A stretch of DNA of 64,000 nt from the NCBI GenBank assembly GCA_013112635.1, contig JABFGF010000004.1, positions 124,001 through 188,000 on the forward strand, in the 5' to 3' direction. The DNA comes from Calditrichota bacterium. Lineage in GTDB: Bacteria; Calditrichota; Calditrichia; Calditrichales; J004. Shown one piece after another: positions 9,068 through 19,040 of the stretch. The notes under the pieces are model-generated. The model searched no databases. It was not told where the DNA came from and saw nothing but the letters and a program-made list of their open reading frames with translations. Position 1 is the first letter of the stretch, and the number at the start of each line of letters is the position of its first letter. The translations under genes were made by a program, and so were the position numbers.

Positions 9068-9989
9068 GAGAGCCGCCCGTTGTCTGCATTAAATCCAGAA
9101 AAATATTTTCTAACCCCGGTTGCGATTTTTGAATATTTTTTACACCGGCCACATTTTGAAGTATTTGTTTTTTTAACTTTTCTTCACCTGCATTGGCTCT
9201 GTCAATTATATGAATACCATTTGAAAATAGCTGAAGGTTTTGTTCATCAAAGTTTTTTAAAAGTTCATTGTACAATTTGTGTGGCGATTCTGATTCGATG
9301 ACAAACAAATTATGTTGGAAATTATCGATGATATTTTGGGGACGGTCATTCACCATAATTTTGCCATCATAAATCATGGCTGTTCTATTGCAGCGGAGAG
9401 CTTCATCCATGTATGGTGTACTAACAATTAATGTAGCACCATTTTCACGCAGCTTGTACAAAATCTCCCAAAACTCAATCCTGGAAATTGGATCGACCCC
9501 AAAAGTCGGTTCATCCAAAACCATAATTTCGGGTTCATGGATCAACATGCAGGAGAGAGCCAATTTTTGTTTCATACCGCCGGATAAATTTCCCGCCGGC
9601 CGATCTTTAAATGGGCCAAGCCTGGAAAACTCATACAAGTTTGCTATGCGCTCCAATTGAGTTTCTTCCGGGACACGAAATAAATCACCAAAAAACTTTA
9701 AATTTTCTTCTACAGTTAAATCCTGATACAAGCTAAATCTCTGGGGCATATACCCCGCATTGGATCGGATATATGCAATATCTTTTGTTGTTTGTCTGCC
9801 CTGAAATAAAACCTCGCCACGGTCAGGGTTAAGCAGTGAAACAATCATTCTTAGCAAAGTAGTTTTCCCAGCGCCATCAGGTCCGATTAATCCAAATATT
9901 TCGCCTTTTTTAACAGAGAAAGAAACATCGGACAATGCTTCAATTGCTCCATATTGTTTTGAAACCGATTTTATGACGAGTGGGTCCAT
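9060..9989 (-). CDS. ABC transporter ATP-binding protein (first YbhF half)
   Basis: The protein has 309 aa from the ATG at 9987-9989; a TTG two codons earlier is less likely. Walker A is GPDGAGKTTLLRM, the signature is LSGGMKQKLALS, and Walker B is EIMVLDEPTFGVDP. A roughly 80-residue C-terminal extension after the nucleotide-binding domain (from about 225) may contact the adaptor or the partner ATPase. It is the canonical ATPase of an apparently asymmetric pair. It follows the HlyD adaptor gene after 176 bp, which contain a palindromic repeat element. Confidence 0.88.
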   Translation of the reverse strand: MDPLVIKSVSKQYGAIEALSDVSFSVKKGEIFGLIGPDGAGKTTLLRMIVSLLNPDRGEVLFQGRQTTKDIAYIRSNAGYMPQRFSLYQDLTVEENLKFFGDLFRVPEETQLERIANLYEFSRLGPFKDRPAGNLSGGMKQKLALSCMLIHEPEIMVLDEPTFGVDPISRIEFWEILYKLRENGATLIVSTPYMDEALRCNRTAMIYDGKIMVNDRPQNIIDNFQHNLFVIESESPHKLYNELLKNFDEQNLQLFSNGIHIIDRANAGEEKLKKQILQNVAGVKNIQKSQPGLENIFLDLMQTTGGSHE

Positions 9990-10068
9990 TGTCAATTTTA
10001 GCTTAATAATCTCAAGATTTTACAAGATGTATAAAAAATAGAATTAAAAACCTTTTCCCAAAAAATGC

Positions 10069-10145
10069 TGTCATTCTGAACGAAGTAAAGAATCCAATTG
10101 CCTAAGGGGGATCTTTCTCTATACTTCGTTTCGATCTGGATGACA
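10069..10145. repeat. Palindromic dispersed repeat, family 1 copy a
   Basis: A 77-bp element starts TGTCATTCTGAACGAAGTA and ends CTGGATGACA. Its ends are inverted repeats (TGTCAT/ATGACA) and the inner CGAAGTA occurs again in inverse orientation (TACTTCGTTTCG). A second, diverged member lies at 15619-15693. It separates the adaptor gene from the ATPase genes in the export cluster. Confidence 0.65.
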
Positions 10146-10165
10146 CCAGTTTTCATAGAAAAGGT

Positions 10166-11041
10166 TCAATCCGCAAAAGATACATCGACTGGCATTCCAA
10201 TTTTTAAAAGACCATCCGGATTTTCAATCGAAATTTCCACTGCGTAAACCAGCGTATTGCGTGTTTCTTTTGTAAGGATTGTTTTTGGGGTAAATTCCGA
10301 TTCTGATGCAATCCACGAAACCGATCCCTTGATAGAGTTTTCTTTACCGCTAATAAAAATATCTGCGGATTGACTTAACTGAATATCTGGTAACTCTTCC
10401 AGCGGAACATAGATGGATGCGGTCATTTTTTGCAAATCTGCCATTTCAAAAAGCGGTACGCCGGGTGCGGTACCTTCGCCTTCAGTATGAAACCGGGAAA
10501 GAATGACCCCATTAATTGGAGCATATATCCGCGCATCCTGAATAGATAAGTTTGTAAGATCGATTGTTGCATTTAATTGCTCTTTTTTGCTGGCGATTAC
10601 ATTAAACTGTGTTTTTAATGCCGTTTGTTTTGCCATTAAAACATCAACCTGCGTTTGGATGTCATCTTTCTGGGATTGAGTAGCTGCGCCCTTAGAAAGC
10701 ATATTTTCAATCTTACCCAGATTCAAATTACCAAGGGCAAGTTGTGCTTCCAGTTGTTTAAGTTGTGCTTGTATGGATGCATGATTTGCAGAAATTTCGT
10801 TCAATTGGGCTTGTTGGATTTTTTTCCGGAGTTTTGTTTTGTCGGTGTTTATTACTGCCAGAAGCTGCCCTTTTTTAACAGATTCGCCCTCATCAACCAA
10901 AACAGAATCGATGTCTCCAACAGTTTTTGCGCTAATGCGAACTGTTTCAGATTCTATTCTTCCATTATAAACAGTTATTTCATCCTGTCCTTCATTGCAG
11001 GCAAATATGAATAGTAAAAAAATATATGTTAAGTTTTTCAT
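10166..11041 (-). CDS. HlyD-family periplasmic adaptor (YbhG-like) lipoprotein
   Basis: The protein has 291 aa from the ATG at 11039-11041, which has GGAG at good spacing. The start codon overlaps the TolC stop as ATGA. A lipoprotein signal (MKNLTYIFLLFIFAC) is followed by a first biotinyl-lipoyl half (DIDSVLVDEGESVKKGQLLA). A coiled-coil hairpin runs from about 70 to 165. The second lipoyl half reads DARIYAPINGVILSRFHTEGE, and beta-barrel strands follow. It links the inner-membrane ABC transporter with the TolC-type channel encoded just upstream. Confidence 0.87.
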   Translation of the reverse strand: MKNLTYIFLLFIFACNEGQDEITVYNGRIESETVRISAKTVGDIDSVLVDEGESVKKGQLLAVINTDKTKLRKKIQQAQLNEISANHASIQAQLKQLEAQLALGNLNLGKIENMLSKGAATQSQKDDIQTQVDVLMAKQTALKTQFNVIASKKEQLNATIDLTNLSIQDARIYAPINGVILSRFHTEGEGTAPGVPLFEMADLQKMTASIYVPLEELPDIQLSQSADIFISGKENSIKGSVSWIASESEFTPKTILTKETRNTLVYAVEISIENPDGLLKIGMPVDVSFAD

Positions 11042-12327
11042 CAGTTTAATCTCCATTCACTAACCGGCTTACCACTGTAAAAATCAATCTCTGAAATTTT
11101 TAAACTTATCTCTATCATCTGCTTTTTTAAATCCAGTTCTGTTTCAATCAACTCCTGGTTGGCCAAATTGTAATCCGTTGTAGAAACACTTCCTTCCTGA
11201 TATTGCGTTTCAATAATTTTCATTTTTTGACGGGCAAGCTTATTTCCCATTTGGAATACTGCTAAAGATTTCTGCGCATGCTCATAATTTCGGATTGACT
11301 TTTCGTAGCTGGTTTTAACTTGTTCTTTAAGGCTGTTTTTTTCAAAACCAACCTGCAACATTTTTGCATTATTGGCCTCAAGCTGATTTCTGTGTGTACT
11401 CCAACTCCACAAGTTCCATTGCAAACCAACCGCCAACACACCATAATCCATCCATTCATCTTTAATAAAATCCAGACCGGGTTTGCCGTATTTATAAAAA
11501 GCCTGTAATCCAATTTTGGGGTAATATGATGATTTAATTATGTCGTTTTTTATGTCCAATTGTTTTTCTTTAGAGTCAATTTTCCTGATTTGCTCGTTCT
11601 TATCCGGATTAAATGGACTGTCTAATGCTTTTCCTAAATTTGCTTCAAATGGCAATACCTGAAAATTCTTTCCCGTTGCAATTTGCAGCAATTCTACCAG
11701 ATTTGCGCGGCGAACGGCAATGTCAGATTTTCGCTGCTCAATTTTTAAAACAGAAAGTTTCAAAGAGAGCGTATCTACGGCCAGAGAATACCCATTTTGA
11801 ACAGCAATTTTTAATCGATCAAATTGTAAGTTTAGCCTTTTATGGCCGGCATCTAAAATGAGATCAGCAATATCAAGCAATTGAACGCCGCGATACAATT
11901 GAACTGTTTTCAGTGCAATTTCCTTTTGATTAGCTAGTAAACTTAAGCGGGCCAGGATTATTTTCTCTGAGGCAAGTTGTTCACTAGCCGTTTGAGCAAA
12001 TCCACTAAAAAGAGTATAGTTTAATCCGATGCCCACCTCGTAGGTATCTTTAGAGCCGAGGGTAATACTTTGGCCAGATAATCCGGGTAAAGCAGGAAAG
12101 TCGATTTCCGGAACATGCGTTACATATCGTGCAGATCCTGTAAAATCGAGCGTTGGAAGAGTCCCGGCAAAAGTAGAGCGTTCCAGATATTGGGCCTCCA
12201 CAACAGCTTGCCTGCCTGCATTCACAAGATCATTATTTTCTAAAGCCTCGGCTACTGCTTCCTGTAAGGATTGGGCAAACAGGAATGAGTTTAATAAAAC
12301 ATAAATCAGGGTAATGTACAGTTTCAT
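11041..12327 (-). CDS. TolC-family outer-membrane efflux channel
   Basis: The protein has 428 aa with a signal peptide (MKLYITLIYVLLNSFLFAQ). It shows the two OEP repeats of TolC proteins, each with a beta-strand pair and long alpha-helices rich in Leu, Gln and Lys. The first strand pair is around RYVTHVPEIDFPAL and the second around LAVGLQWNLWSWS. Its stop overlaps the start of the adaptor gene, so the two are coupled. It starts 60 bp after the RND pump gene and should serve the ABC exporter. Confidence 0.87.
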   Translation of the reverse strand: MKLYITLIYVLLNSFLFAQSLQEAVAEALENNDLVNAGRQAVVEAQYLERSTFAGTLPTLDFTGSARYVTHVPEIDFPALPGLSGQSITLGSKDTYEVGIGLNYTLFSGFAQTASEQLASEKIILARLSLLANQKEIALKTVQLYRGVQLLDIADLILDAGHKRLNLQFDRLKIAVQNGYSLAVDTLSLKLSVLKIEQRKSDIAVRRANLVELLQIATGKNFQVLPFEANLGKALDSPFNPDKNEQIRKIDSKEKQLDIKNDIIKSSYYPKIGLQAFYKYGKPGLDFIKDEWMDYGVLAVGLQWNLWSWSTHRNQLEANNAKMLQVGFEKNSLKEQVKTSYEKSIRNYEHAQKSLAVFQMGNKLARQKMKIIETQYQEGSVSTTDYNLANQELIETELDLKKQMIEISLKISEIDFYSGKPVSEWRLN

Positions 12328-12386
12328 ATTAAGTAACCCGTCTATTGTTTATATAAGAACAAATTTGACAGAATGCTGCCTAAATC

Positions 12387-15300
12387 TCAGGTTAAAACCC
12401 TTTCAGGTTCCACCTTTTTTCCTAATAGTCTTTTAATACCAACCTTAACATCTTCCTGGCTGCGGTAAATAACCGGTACAAGGATTAATGTTATAAAGGT
12501 AGCAAATAAAACCCCAAATCCCAGGGAAATTGCCATCGGAATTAGAAATTGTGCCTGAACACTTGTTTCAAACAAGAGCGGCAACAATCCTAAAAATGTT
12601 GTTACGGATGTTAAAAGAATCGGCCTGAAACGTGCAATACCAGCCTCACGGATTGCATCACTGATTCTTAATCCACTGGCACGGGACCGGTTAATGAAGT
12701 CAACCATCACCAAACTATCATTTACAACTACGCCGGTTAAAGCAACAATACCAAACATGGATAAAATTGTTAATCCAAATCCTAAAATAAGATGGCCAAT
12801 AAGAGCACCAATAATGCCAAATGGTATTGCGCTCATAACTATAAAAGGTTGGATGTATGATTTAAAAGGAATTGCCAGCAAGATAAAAATAACAAGCATT
12901 GCCACGGCAAAACCTTTCATTAAACCTTGCATGGTTTCTTTTTGTGTTCTTTGTTCACCTTCCAGAGAGTATTTTATTCCAGGATATTTTTCCATTAGCT
13001 CAGGGAGATAAGCGGCCTTCAAACTGTTTAGAACTTCATCGGGTGTAGTTTGCTTGTCATCCACATCTGCTGTCACGGATAGCGTTCTACGCCTATCCCT
13101 ACGGCTGATTGCCGCAAATCCACGGCTAAACTCAACTTCAGCTGCCACAGAAAACGGTACTTCCCCGCCTTTAGGTGTTCTAATCCTCAAATTTTCCAAA
13201 TCAGCTAAGGAACGTCTTTTTGATGCGGGATAACGAACCATGACCCGAATATCATCGCGTCCGCGCTGGATGCGTTGAGCCTCATCTCCGTAAAAAGCCT
13301 GTCGAACTTGTCTGCCCAAATCTGAAAGTGTTAAACCTAATGCCTGTGCTTGGGGTGTAATTTGTAATTTAATTTCCTGCTTGCCTGCGCGATAAGAATC
13401 AGAAATATCAAATACACCGGGATATGTTGTCAATTGCTTCTTCATTTCAGCAGATACAGCATTTAAAGCATCATAATCATTTCCTGAAAATTCTATATTA
13501 ATAGCATCACCCGTAGAAAAAAGAGAAGAAGTAAAAGTAAGTTCAACTGCATCCGGGATTGACCCAACCAGCTCGCGCCATCTTTTAGCTATTTCTTCAC
13601 TTGTGATGGTCCGTTCCTCAGAGGGCTGCAACTCAATATTTATCTCACCAAGATGAGCACCGGTCAAGCCAGCTCCTCCATTTACCTCTCCCCTGCTTTG
13701 ACGAATTTTAAAGGGTTGTTCACCAATGGAGGTTAAAACATGACGGAAGACGCCATCATTACCTTCGTCCTGATACTCCTTGTCCAGTTGTAATGCAGCC
13801 TTTTCTATTTGATCCATCGCCTCAGCAGTTTTTTCAACCGGAGTTCCCTGTGGCATAGTTAATAATGCTACAACATTATCTGCTTCAACCTGTGGAAAAA
13901 AAGTAAACGATAACCAACCACCTTTTGCAAGTCCAAAACTAATAAACAGCATGGCCAAACCACCAGCCATAGTTGCGTAACGCCATCTCAAAGCAAATTC
14001 AAGGCTTGGCTTATATTTTGTCTCAATAAACCACTTAAGTTTATTGGAAAACCTGGCCTGAATTTTTTGCCACCAGCCTTCAGATGTTTTTTCAGGATTT
14101 ATTTTTGAATGAGCCAAATGCGCAGGTAAAATCAGCAAAGATTCAATCAATGAAAATGCCAAAGTTGCAATCACAATTACGGGGACTGCCCTCATAAATT
14201 TACCGAACATCCCTTCCACCATTAACAAAGGTGCAAAGGCTGCAAAAGTTGTAAAAACAGCAAAGGTTACCGGAACAGCTACTTGTTTGGCACCTTCAAT
14301 AGCGGCTTCCAAAGGTGGTTTTCCCTTTTCAATCATTGTATAAATATTCTCACCTACAATAATTGCATCGTCCACCACAACCCCCAAAACCAAAATGAAT
14401 GCAAAAAGGGATATTAGGTTTATTGAAACATCATAATGCGGAATTACCCACAAAGCGCCCAAAAATGAGATCAGCAAACCAACGCTCACCCAGCCGGCCA
14501 AACGTAGTTTTAAAAATAAGGCCAAAGCGATAAAAACTAAAAATATACCCATGCGGCCGTTTCTGTATAACAGGTCAATTCTGCTTTTTAAGATTCGGGT
14601 ATCATCTTGCCATGTTGTTAGGTTTAATCCTGCAGGCAGTTTTTTTTGTTTGGCTTCAACATATTCATTTACCACCTCAGCAATATCCAAAGCACTCTCG
14701 TCACCAACCCGGAAAATTTGTACCATGGCTGCCGGCTTTCCATCAAAACGCGCATTTTGATCTGTGTCTGCAAAACCATCATCAATGTTTGCTACATCTT
14801 TTAAATAAAGCCGCGTCCCATCCGGAAAGCTGCGTAAAACTATTTCCTCAAATTGCTCCCCAACATAGGCCTGACCTTTTGTGCGTAACAAAATTTCCCC
14901 AGCCGAAGTTTTTACAGACCCACCAGGCAAATCCAGAGACGACATTTTTACAGCACGGGCAACTTCATCAAATGTTAAACCATAGCTGCGCAACGCATCT
15001 TCGCTCACTTCAATTGAAATTTCATACGGTTGGGTATTTGTAATGGAAACCTGGGTTATTTCCGGCATTACCAATAAATCTTCGCGGATATCTTCTGCCA
15101 ATTTTTTTAGTGATTTTTTATCGGTTTCGCCGGAGATAGCAATATTAATTACCTGTGTACGGCGTACAATTTCACTAACAACCGGCTTTTCCGTTTCCAC
15201 CGGGAACGTGTCTATTCCATCCACCCGAGACTTTATATCTTCCATCATTTTAGAAACATCATATCCTGTTTTAACTTCAACAGTTACGCTGCCAACATTT

Positions 15301-15560
15301 TCTTGTGCGCGTGAAGTAATTTCTTTTATACCATCCAAATCCTGAATGGCCTCTTCTATACGAACGCAAACCCCTTCTTCCACTTCTTCCGGGGCAGCAC
15401 CACGATAAACCACTGAAATCGAAACAAAGTCCAGGCTTGCCTCTGGAAATACTTCCATTTTTATTGTAAAAACAGATAATAGCCCCAGAGCCAAAATCCC
15501 GATCATTAATAAATTGGCTGTTACTGAATTTTTAGCGAACCATTCTATTGCACGGTTCAT
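12387..15560 (-). CDS. RND-family efflux pump inner-membrane transporter
   Basis: The protein has 1057 aa from the ATG at 15558-15560, which has a GGGAG site; the frame extends 17 codons further without one. It has the 12-helix RND layout. TM1 is at about 12-30, followed by the first periplasmic domain (PN1/PC1). TM4 carries the proton-relay Asp pair in LGVVVDDAIIVGENIY. A second half has GVVVNDSLVMVDFINRSR. The periplasmic text KMEVFPEASLDFVSISVVY is typical of the HAE1/CusA-like superfamily; no heavy-metal methionine signature was noticed. It is the pump of the TetR-OMF-MFP-RND operon and uses the proton gradient to export hydrophobic compounds. Confidence 0.92.
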   Translation of the reverse strand: MNRAIEWFAKNSVTANLLMIGILALGLLSVFTIKMEVFPEASLDFVSISVVYRGAAPEEVEEGVCVRIEEAIQDLDGIKEITSRAQENVGSVTVEVKTGYDVSKMMEDIKSRVDGIDTFPVETEKPVVSEIVRRTQVINIAISGETDKKSLKKLAEDIREDLLVMPEITQVSITNTQPYEISIEVSEDALRSYGLTFDEVARAVKMSSLDLPGGSVKTSAGEILLRTKGQAYVGEQFEEIVLRSFPDGTRLYLKDVANIDDGFADTDQNARFDGKPAAMVQIFRVGDESALDIAEVVNEYVEAKQKKLPAGLNLTTWQDDTRILKSRIDLLYRNGRMGIFLVFIALALFLKLRLAGWVSVGLLISFLGALWVIPHYDVSINLISLFAFILVLGVVVDDAIIVGENIYTMIEKGKPPLEAAIEGAKQVAVPVTFAVFTTFAAFAPLLMVEGMFGKFMRAVPVIVIATLAFSLIESLLILPAHLAHSKINPEKTSEGWWQKIQARFSNKLKWFIETKYKPSLEFALRWRYATMAGGLAMLFISFGLAKGGWLSFTFFPQVEADNVVALLTMPQGTPVEKTAEAMDQIEKAALQLDKEYQDEGNDGVFRHVLTSIGEQPFKIRQSRGEVNGGAGLTGAHLGEINIELQPSEERTITSEEIAKRWRELVGSIPDAVELTFTSSLFSTGDAINIEFSGNDYDALNAVSAEMKKQLTTYPGVFDISDSYRAGKQEIKLQITPQAQALGLTLSDLGRQVRQAFYGDEAQRIQRGRDDIRVMVRYPASKRRSLADLENLRIRTPKGGEVPFSVAAEVEFSRGFAAISRRDRRRTLSVTADVDDKQTTPDEVLNSLKAAYLPELMEKYPGIKYSLEGEQRTQKETMQGLMKGFAVAMLVIFILLAIPFKSYIQPFIVMSAIPFGIIGALIGHLILGFGLTILSMFGIVALTGVVVNDSLVMVDFINRSRASGLRISDAIREAGIARFRPILLTSVTTFLGLLPLLFETSVQAQFLIPMAISLGFGVLFATFITLILVPVIYRSQEDVKVGIKRLLGKKVEPERVLT

Positions 15561-15618
15561 ATTTTCTCCCTTTTTTGCATTTAATTTGTTTAAGCTTTCT
15601 GACAAATACACTAAATCT

Positions 15619-15693
15619 TGTCATTCTGAGAGGAACTTCAGTTATAGCGAAGAATCTCTTTCTTGAAGGGATGCTTCGTACCTCAGCATGACA
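15619..15693. repeat. Palindromic dispersed repeat, family 1 copy b
   Basis: A 75-bp element starts TGTCATTCTGAGAGGAACTT and ends CTCAGCATGACA, with inverted terminal parts. It shares ends and internal GAAGAATC with the element at 10069-10145. It lies between the RND adaptor and pump genes, so it is probably transcribed within the operon. Confidence 0.65.
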
Positions 15694-15705
15694 GCAAAGT
15701 CAAAT

Positions 15706-16857
15706 TTATTCTTCAATCCGTACATCCATCCCATCAATCATAGCATCCAATGGGGAAAGGCAAATCTTTTCACCATCGTCTATGCCGCCATTTACAATTA
15801 TTCTTCCTTCTTCCTGGCGTAAAATTGTTACCGGACGTATGTACAATTTGTTGTCATTGTCAATCACCCAGATATTGCTTTTACCACGCAATGCCGATCG
15901 GTCGATATCATAAACATTTTCATATTCACGTCCTTCTATCTCAGCACTTACATACATTCCCACCGAAAGAGGCAGTCTGTTATCTGCAGCTTTTTTTGCA
16001 TAAGGATCACTAACTCTGGCAACTACATGAACCATTCTGCTTTTGGGATCAATTTCGCCTTCAAGCCGAACAAGCTGCGCATCCCAGGAATGTTTTTTCC
16101 CCGCAAAAACCGTAGATAATTTAACCCCTGTTTTTTTTGTTGCAGATCCGCTGTAAGAAAGGTCTACAAATTCAAGTTCTGCATCCGGTAATGGCAAGCG
16201 AACTTCGGCATAATCGATGGCATAGATTTGACCAAGCGGTGTTCCTGGGTTTATAACTTGTCCTACATCGGCACTTTTGGATCGGATTCTTGAAGCGAAT
16301 GGTGCACGTATTTCAGTTCGTTTTAGGTGAATAATAGCCTGCTCTAATCCGGCTTTTGCAGCATTGAGGCTTGCAATGGCTTCTTTAAGTTGAGGCTCCC
16401 GTAAAACTAATTTTGATGGTTCACCTGTTCCAACTTTTTCCCATTCAGATTTTGCCAGCTTGGCTTCCTCTTTTTCACGGGCCAGCCTAAGCTCAGCTTG
16501 TGCCACTTGAAGCTCTGCTTTGGTTTTCGCGAGGATAAAATCTGTGCGGTCGATTTGTAGCATAATTTCGCCTTTATTAAAAAATCCACCTGCGGCAAAA
16601 CGTGGAGAAACAGAGACAATTTGTCCTCCCACTTGTGATACAACATTGCTTTGCGTACGCGGTACTACAGTTCCCTGGGAAGAAACATTAATTTGCACAT
16701 TGCTTTTTGCAGCTACCTGATAGCGGACCAAAGGTTTATAAGCCTCTGGCTTTACCTGCTCCGGTTCTTCCTGCGCCAATACTAAAACAGCAGTAATAAT
16801 CAATCCAACAAAGATAATTATTATCGGCATAAATATTTTTCGTGTTTTGTCGCTCAT
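15706..16857 (-). CDS. RND efflux periplasmic adaptor (MFP)
   Basis: The protein has 383 aa from the ATG at 16855-16857, with GGAG eight bases upstream; the ATG four codons earlier has no site. An N-terminal membrane anchor (KIFMPIIIIFVGLIITAVLV) is followed by a lipoyl half (FAAGGFFNKGEIMLQIDRTD). A coiled-coil hairpin runs from about 105 to 175, and the second lipoyl half reads EIRAPFASRIRSKSADVGQ. A beta-barrel and the C-terminal membrane-proximal domain complete it. It joins the RND pump to the outer-membrane factor encoded upstream. Confidence 0.9.
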   Translation of the reverse strand: MSDKTRKIFMPIIIIFVGLIITAVLVLAQEEPEQVKPEAYKPLVRYQVAAKSNVQINVSSQGTVVPRTQSNVVSQVGGQIVSVSPRFAAGGFFNKGEIMLQIDRTDFILAKTKAELQVAQAELRLAREKEEAKLAKSEWEKVGTGEPSKLVLREPQLKEAIASLNAAKAGLEQAIIHLKRTEIRAPFASRIRSKSADVGQVINPGTPLGQIYAIDYAEVRLPLPDAELEFVDLSYSGSATKKTGVKLSTVFAGKKHSWDAQLVRLEGEIDPKSRMVHVVARVSDPYAKKAADNRLPLSVGMYVSAEIEGREYENVYDIDRSALRGKSNIWVIDNDNKLYIRPVTILRQEEGRIIVNGGIDDGEKICLSPLDAMIDGMDVRIEE

Positions 16858-16891
16858 TTTAAACTCCATTAAATTATTTTAAGATTTGTAG

Positions 16892-16946
16892 ATTGTAAGA
16901 CTGAAAGATTTTAGATTATAAGATTTTCTATGCTCAATCTTACAAT
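16892..16946. repeat. Inverted repeat between OMF and MFP genes
   Basis: Perfect 9-bp arms ATTGTAAGA (16892-16900) and TCTTACAAT (16938-16946) flank short AGATT-rich direct repeats. It is likely another dispersed palindromic element or an mRNA hairpin within the operon. Confidence 0.4.
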
Positions 16947-16948
16947 AA

Positions 16949-18340
16949 TCAATTCGCTTCCCCGCCAAGTGCCACATAAAAATCTACACGATTCTCTAGG
17001 CGTAAACGACGAATCGTAAGTAATTGGCTTTCTGCATTATTTGCCTGACGACTGGCATCTAAAAATGTGATAATATCAACCAGTCCTTTGTAATAGCGGT
17101 CTTCCGAAAGTTCTTTGGCAGCAACTGCTTCATCTCGTGAAATTTTGGTTGCTGCTTCTTGTTTTCTTAAAAATTGATCTGCCGCAAGAATTAGTTCTAC
17201 TTCAGAATAAGCGAGAAGGACGGTATTGGCATAAGCGGCAAATGCTTGTTTTTGCAAAGCCTCGTTTAGCTTAACATTTGCGCGTAATTTTCCACCCTGA
17301 AAAACAGGTTGTAACACGTTGGCTGCAATACTCCAAACTGAAAAATCCATATTGAGGATTTCTGACAGATCGTCTGTGCTTGTGCCGTAAGACCCGGTAA
17401 GCCGGATACTAGGAAACAATGCAGCTTTGGCAGCGGAAACATTACACTGTGAGGCAGCCAATCGTCGCTCTGCGGCAATAATATCGGGGCGGCGTTGCAA
17501 CAAATCCGCAGGAATCCCTTCTGGGATATCTCCTATTTCCATTGGCAGTTTTTTGCTTAGCTCAATTTTTGCAGCAGGATATTTCCCTAAAATGAATTCA
17601 ACTTGTCTTTTACTCTGGTCAGATTGCTGTATACGCTGATACATTTGCGATTCTGCTGCAGCCACACTACTTCGTGAAAATCGATAATCCAGTGATGGGC
17701 GCAAACCTTTTTCATAGCGGGCTAAAATCCGCTCCTGAGATAATTGATAACTTTCAAAATTGGATTGGCTAAGTTCTAATTGCTTGGATGCGTCAATCGC
17801 GGCAAACCAGGCTTTTATTGTTTGTGCTGCTAATGATAGTTTAAATCCATCATAATCCGCTTTTGACGCTTCAAAACTTGCACCGGCTGCTGAACGGGCA
17901 TTTCGCACTCGGCCCCACAAATCCAATTCCCAGGCTACATTGGCCGAAGTGCCAAAAGTATTCAAATGTTCTGGCAGTGAAAAATTTGGATTAGAAGGAA
18001 ACCCAACCAAACTTCTTTTTTGGCGAACACCGGAACCACTAATACTTATACTTGGATAAAGGTCAGCACCTGCTATGGTTGCCTGTGCTTCAGCGGCTTC
18101 CATGCGTGCTGCAGCTGCCTGCAAGCTATAATTATGTTCAAAAGCTGTTGCAATCACAGAATCAAGTTTTTCATCACCAAATCCTTCCCACCAGGCAGAA
18201 TCGATATAAGCATAAGTTTGAGTGCTGTCCAGCCACTTTTCGGGAAACTCAACTTTTAAATCCGGGTGCTTTATCTCAGGGGAACATGAGAAAAGAACAG
18301 ACATTACAAAAGTTGTTAAAAACAATGGTTTATATTTCAT
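16949..18340 (-). CDS. NodT/OprM-type outer-membrane efflux lipoprotein
   Basis: The protein has 463 aa from the ATG at 18338-18340, supported by AGGA upstream and a lipoprotein signal (LTTFVMSVLFSC). It has two OEP repeats, with AYIDSAWWEGFGDEKLDSVI near the N-terminus and EGIPADLLQRRPDIIAAER in the middle. The latter is the hallmark LLQRRPDI of NodT/OprM factors. It is the outer-membrane channel of the RND system. It follows tetR after 53 bp and precedes the adaptor. Confidence 0.92.
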   Translation of the reverse strand: MKYKPLFLTTFVMSVLFSCSPEIKHPDLKVEFPEKWLDSTQTYAYIDSAWWEGFGDEKLDSVIATAFEHNYSLQAAAARMEAAEAQATIAGADLYPSISISGSGVRQKRSLVGFPSNPNFSLPEHLNTFGTSANVAWELDLWGRVRNARSAAGASFEASKADYDGFKLSLAAQTIKAWFAAIDASKQLELSQSNFESYQLSQERILARYEKGLRPSLDYRFSRSSVAAAESQMYQRIQQSDQSKRQVEFILGKYPAAKIELSKKLPMEIGDIPEGIPADLLQRRPDIIAAERRLAASQCNVSAAKAALFPSIRLTGSYGTSTDDLSEILNMDFSVWSIAANVLQPVFQGGKLRANVKLNEALQKQAFAAYANTVLLAYSEVELILAADQFLRKQEAATKISRDEAVAAKELSEDRYYKGLVDIITFLDASRQANNAESQLLTIRRLRLENRVDFYVALGGEAN

Positions 18341-18393
18341 ATCCAATCCTAAATTTGTATTCTTTATTTTCATCGTTTGTTGTTTTGACCGGC

Positions 18394-19014
18394 TTATGCT
18401 TTAAAACCTGCAGCAACAAACTTTATTGCTTTATTAAGAAAAACTTCAAACGGCGTCTTTTCATCTATCTTACTAAGTTTGTTATGAAAGATATTTTTAT
18501 TCATTATGCTACCCATAACTCCAATCATAAACATAAAGCGCAAGGTCAAATCATCTTTAGATAGTTGTGGCAATACTTCTGCAATGGCCATTGTGTATTG
18601 CTCGAAAACATCCTTAAACATATCCATAATATGTGCAACTTCATCTGGTTCTGTTTGAACATGGCTAAACAATTTCCTCATTTTTTCACGTTCATTTTTT
18701 GAAACAGATTCACAAATTAATATTGGCAACAGAAAAGCTTTTATTATCTCTTCAAGATCAAGTTTTTCTTCACCAGCCTGCTCCTTCATTTCCTGCAACT
18801 TTGCTAATCGTTTTTCATTTATTGGTTGCAAACGTCTCAAATAAACTGCTGATATCACCTCTTTCTTAGAACCAAAATGGTAATGAATGGCAGCAATATT
18901 AACATTCGCTTTTGCAATAATTGTCCTTAATGAAGTCTTGGCAATCCCGTCTCGACTAAATAACGCTTCAGCAGCATCTAGTATTTTTGTTTTTGTATCT
19001 TTTTTTCTACTCAT
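18394..19014 (-). CDS. TetR-family transcriptional regulator of the efflux operon
   Basis: The protein has 206 aa. The N-terminal HTH at about 8-55 reads ILDAAEALFSRDGIAKTSL, ANVNIAAIHYHFGSKKEVI. The C-terminal ligand domain is Leu-rich and of usual length. It is the first gene of the operon and is followed on the same strand by OMF, MFP and RND genes. This is the layout of self-regulated RND pumps where the repressor is released by a pump substrate. A TTGACA/TAAAAT promoter and an inverted repeat lie just upstream. Confidence 0.9.
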   Translation of the reverse strand: MSRKKDTKTKILDAAEALFSRDGIAKTSLRTIIAKANVNIAAIHYHFGSKKEVISAVYLRRLQPINEKRLAKLQEMKEQAGEEKLDLEEIIKAFLLPILICESVSKNEREKMRKLFSHVQTEPDEVAHIMDMFKDVFEQYTMAIAEVLPQLSKDDLTLRFMFMIGVMGSIMNKNIFHNKLSKIDEKTPFEVFLNKAIKFVAAGFKA

Positions 19015-19040
19015 ATCTATTTCTTAATTTTGTTTCAGGA

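Noticed and set aside
15619-15693. Insertion-sequence remnant
   Set aside because: No transposase-like frame is present and the element is too short; it matches a palindromic repeat family instead.
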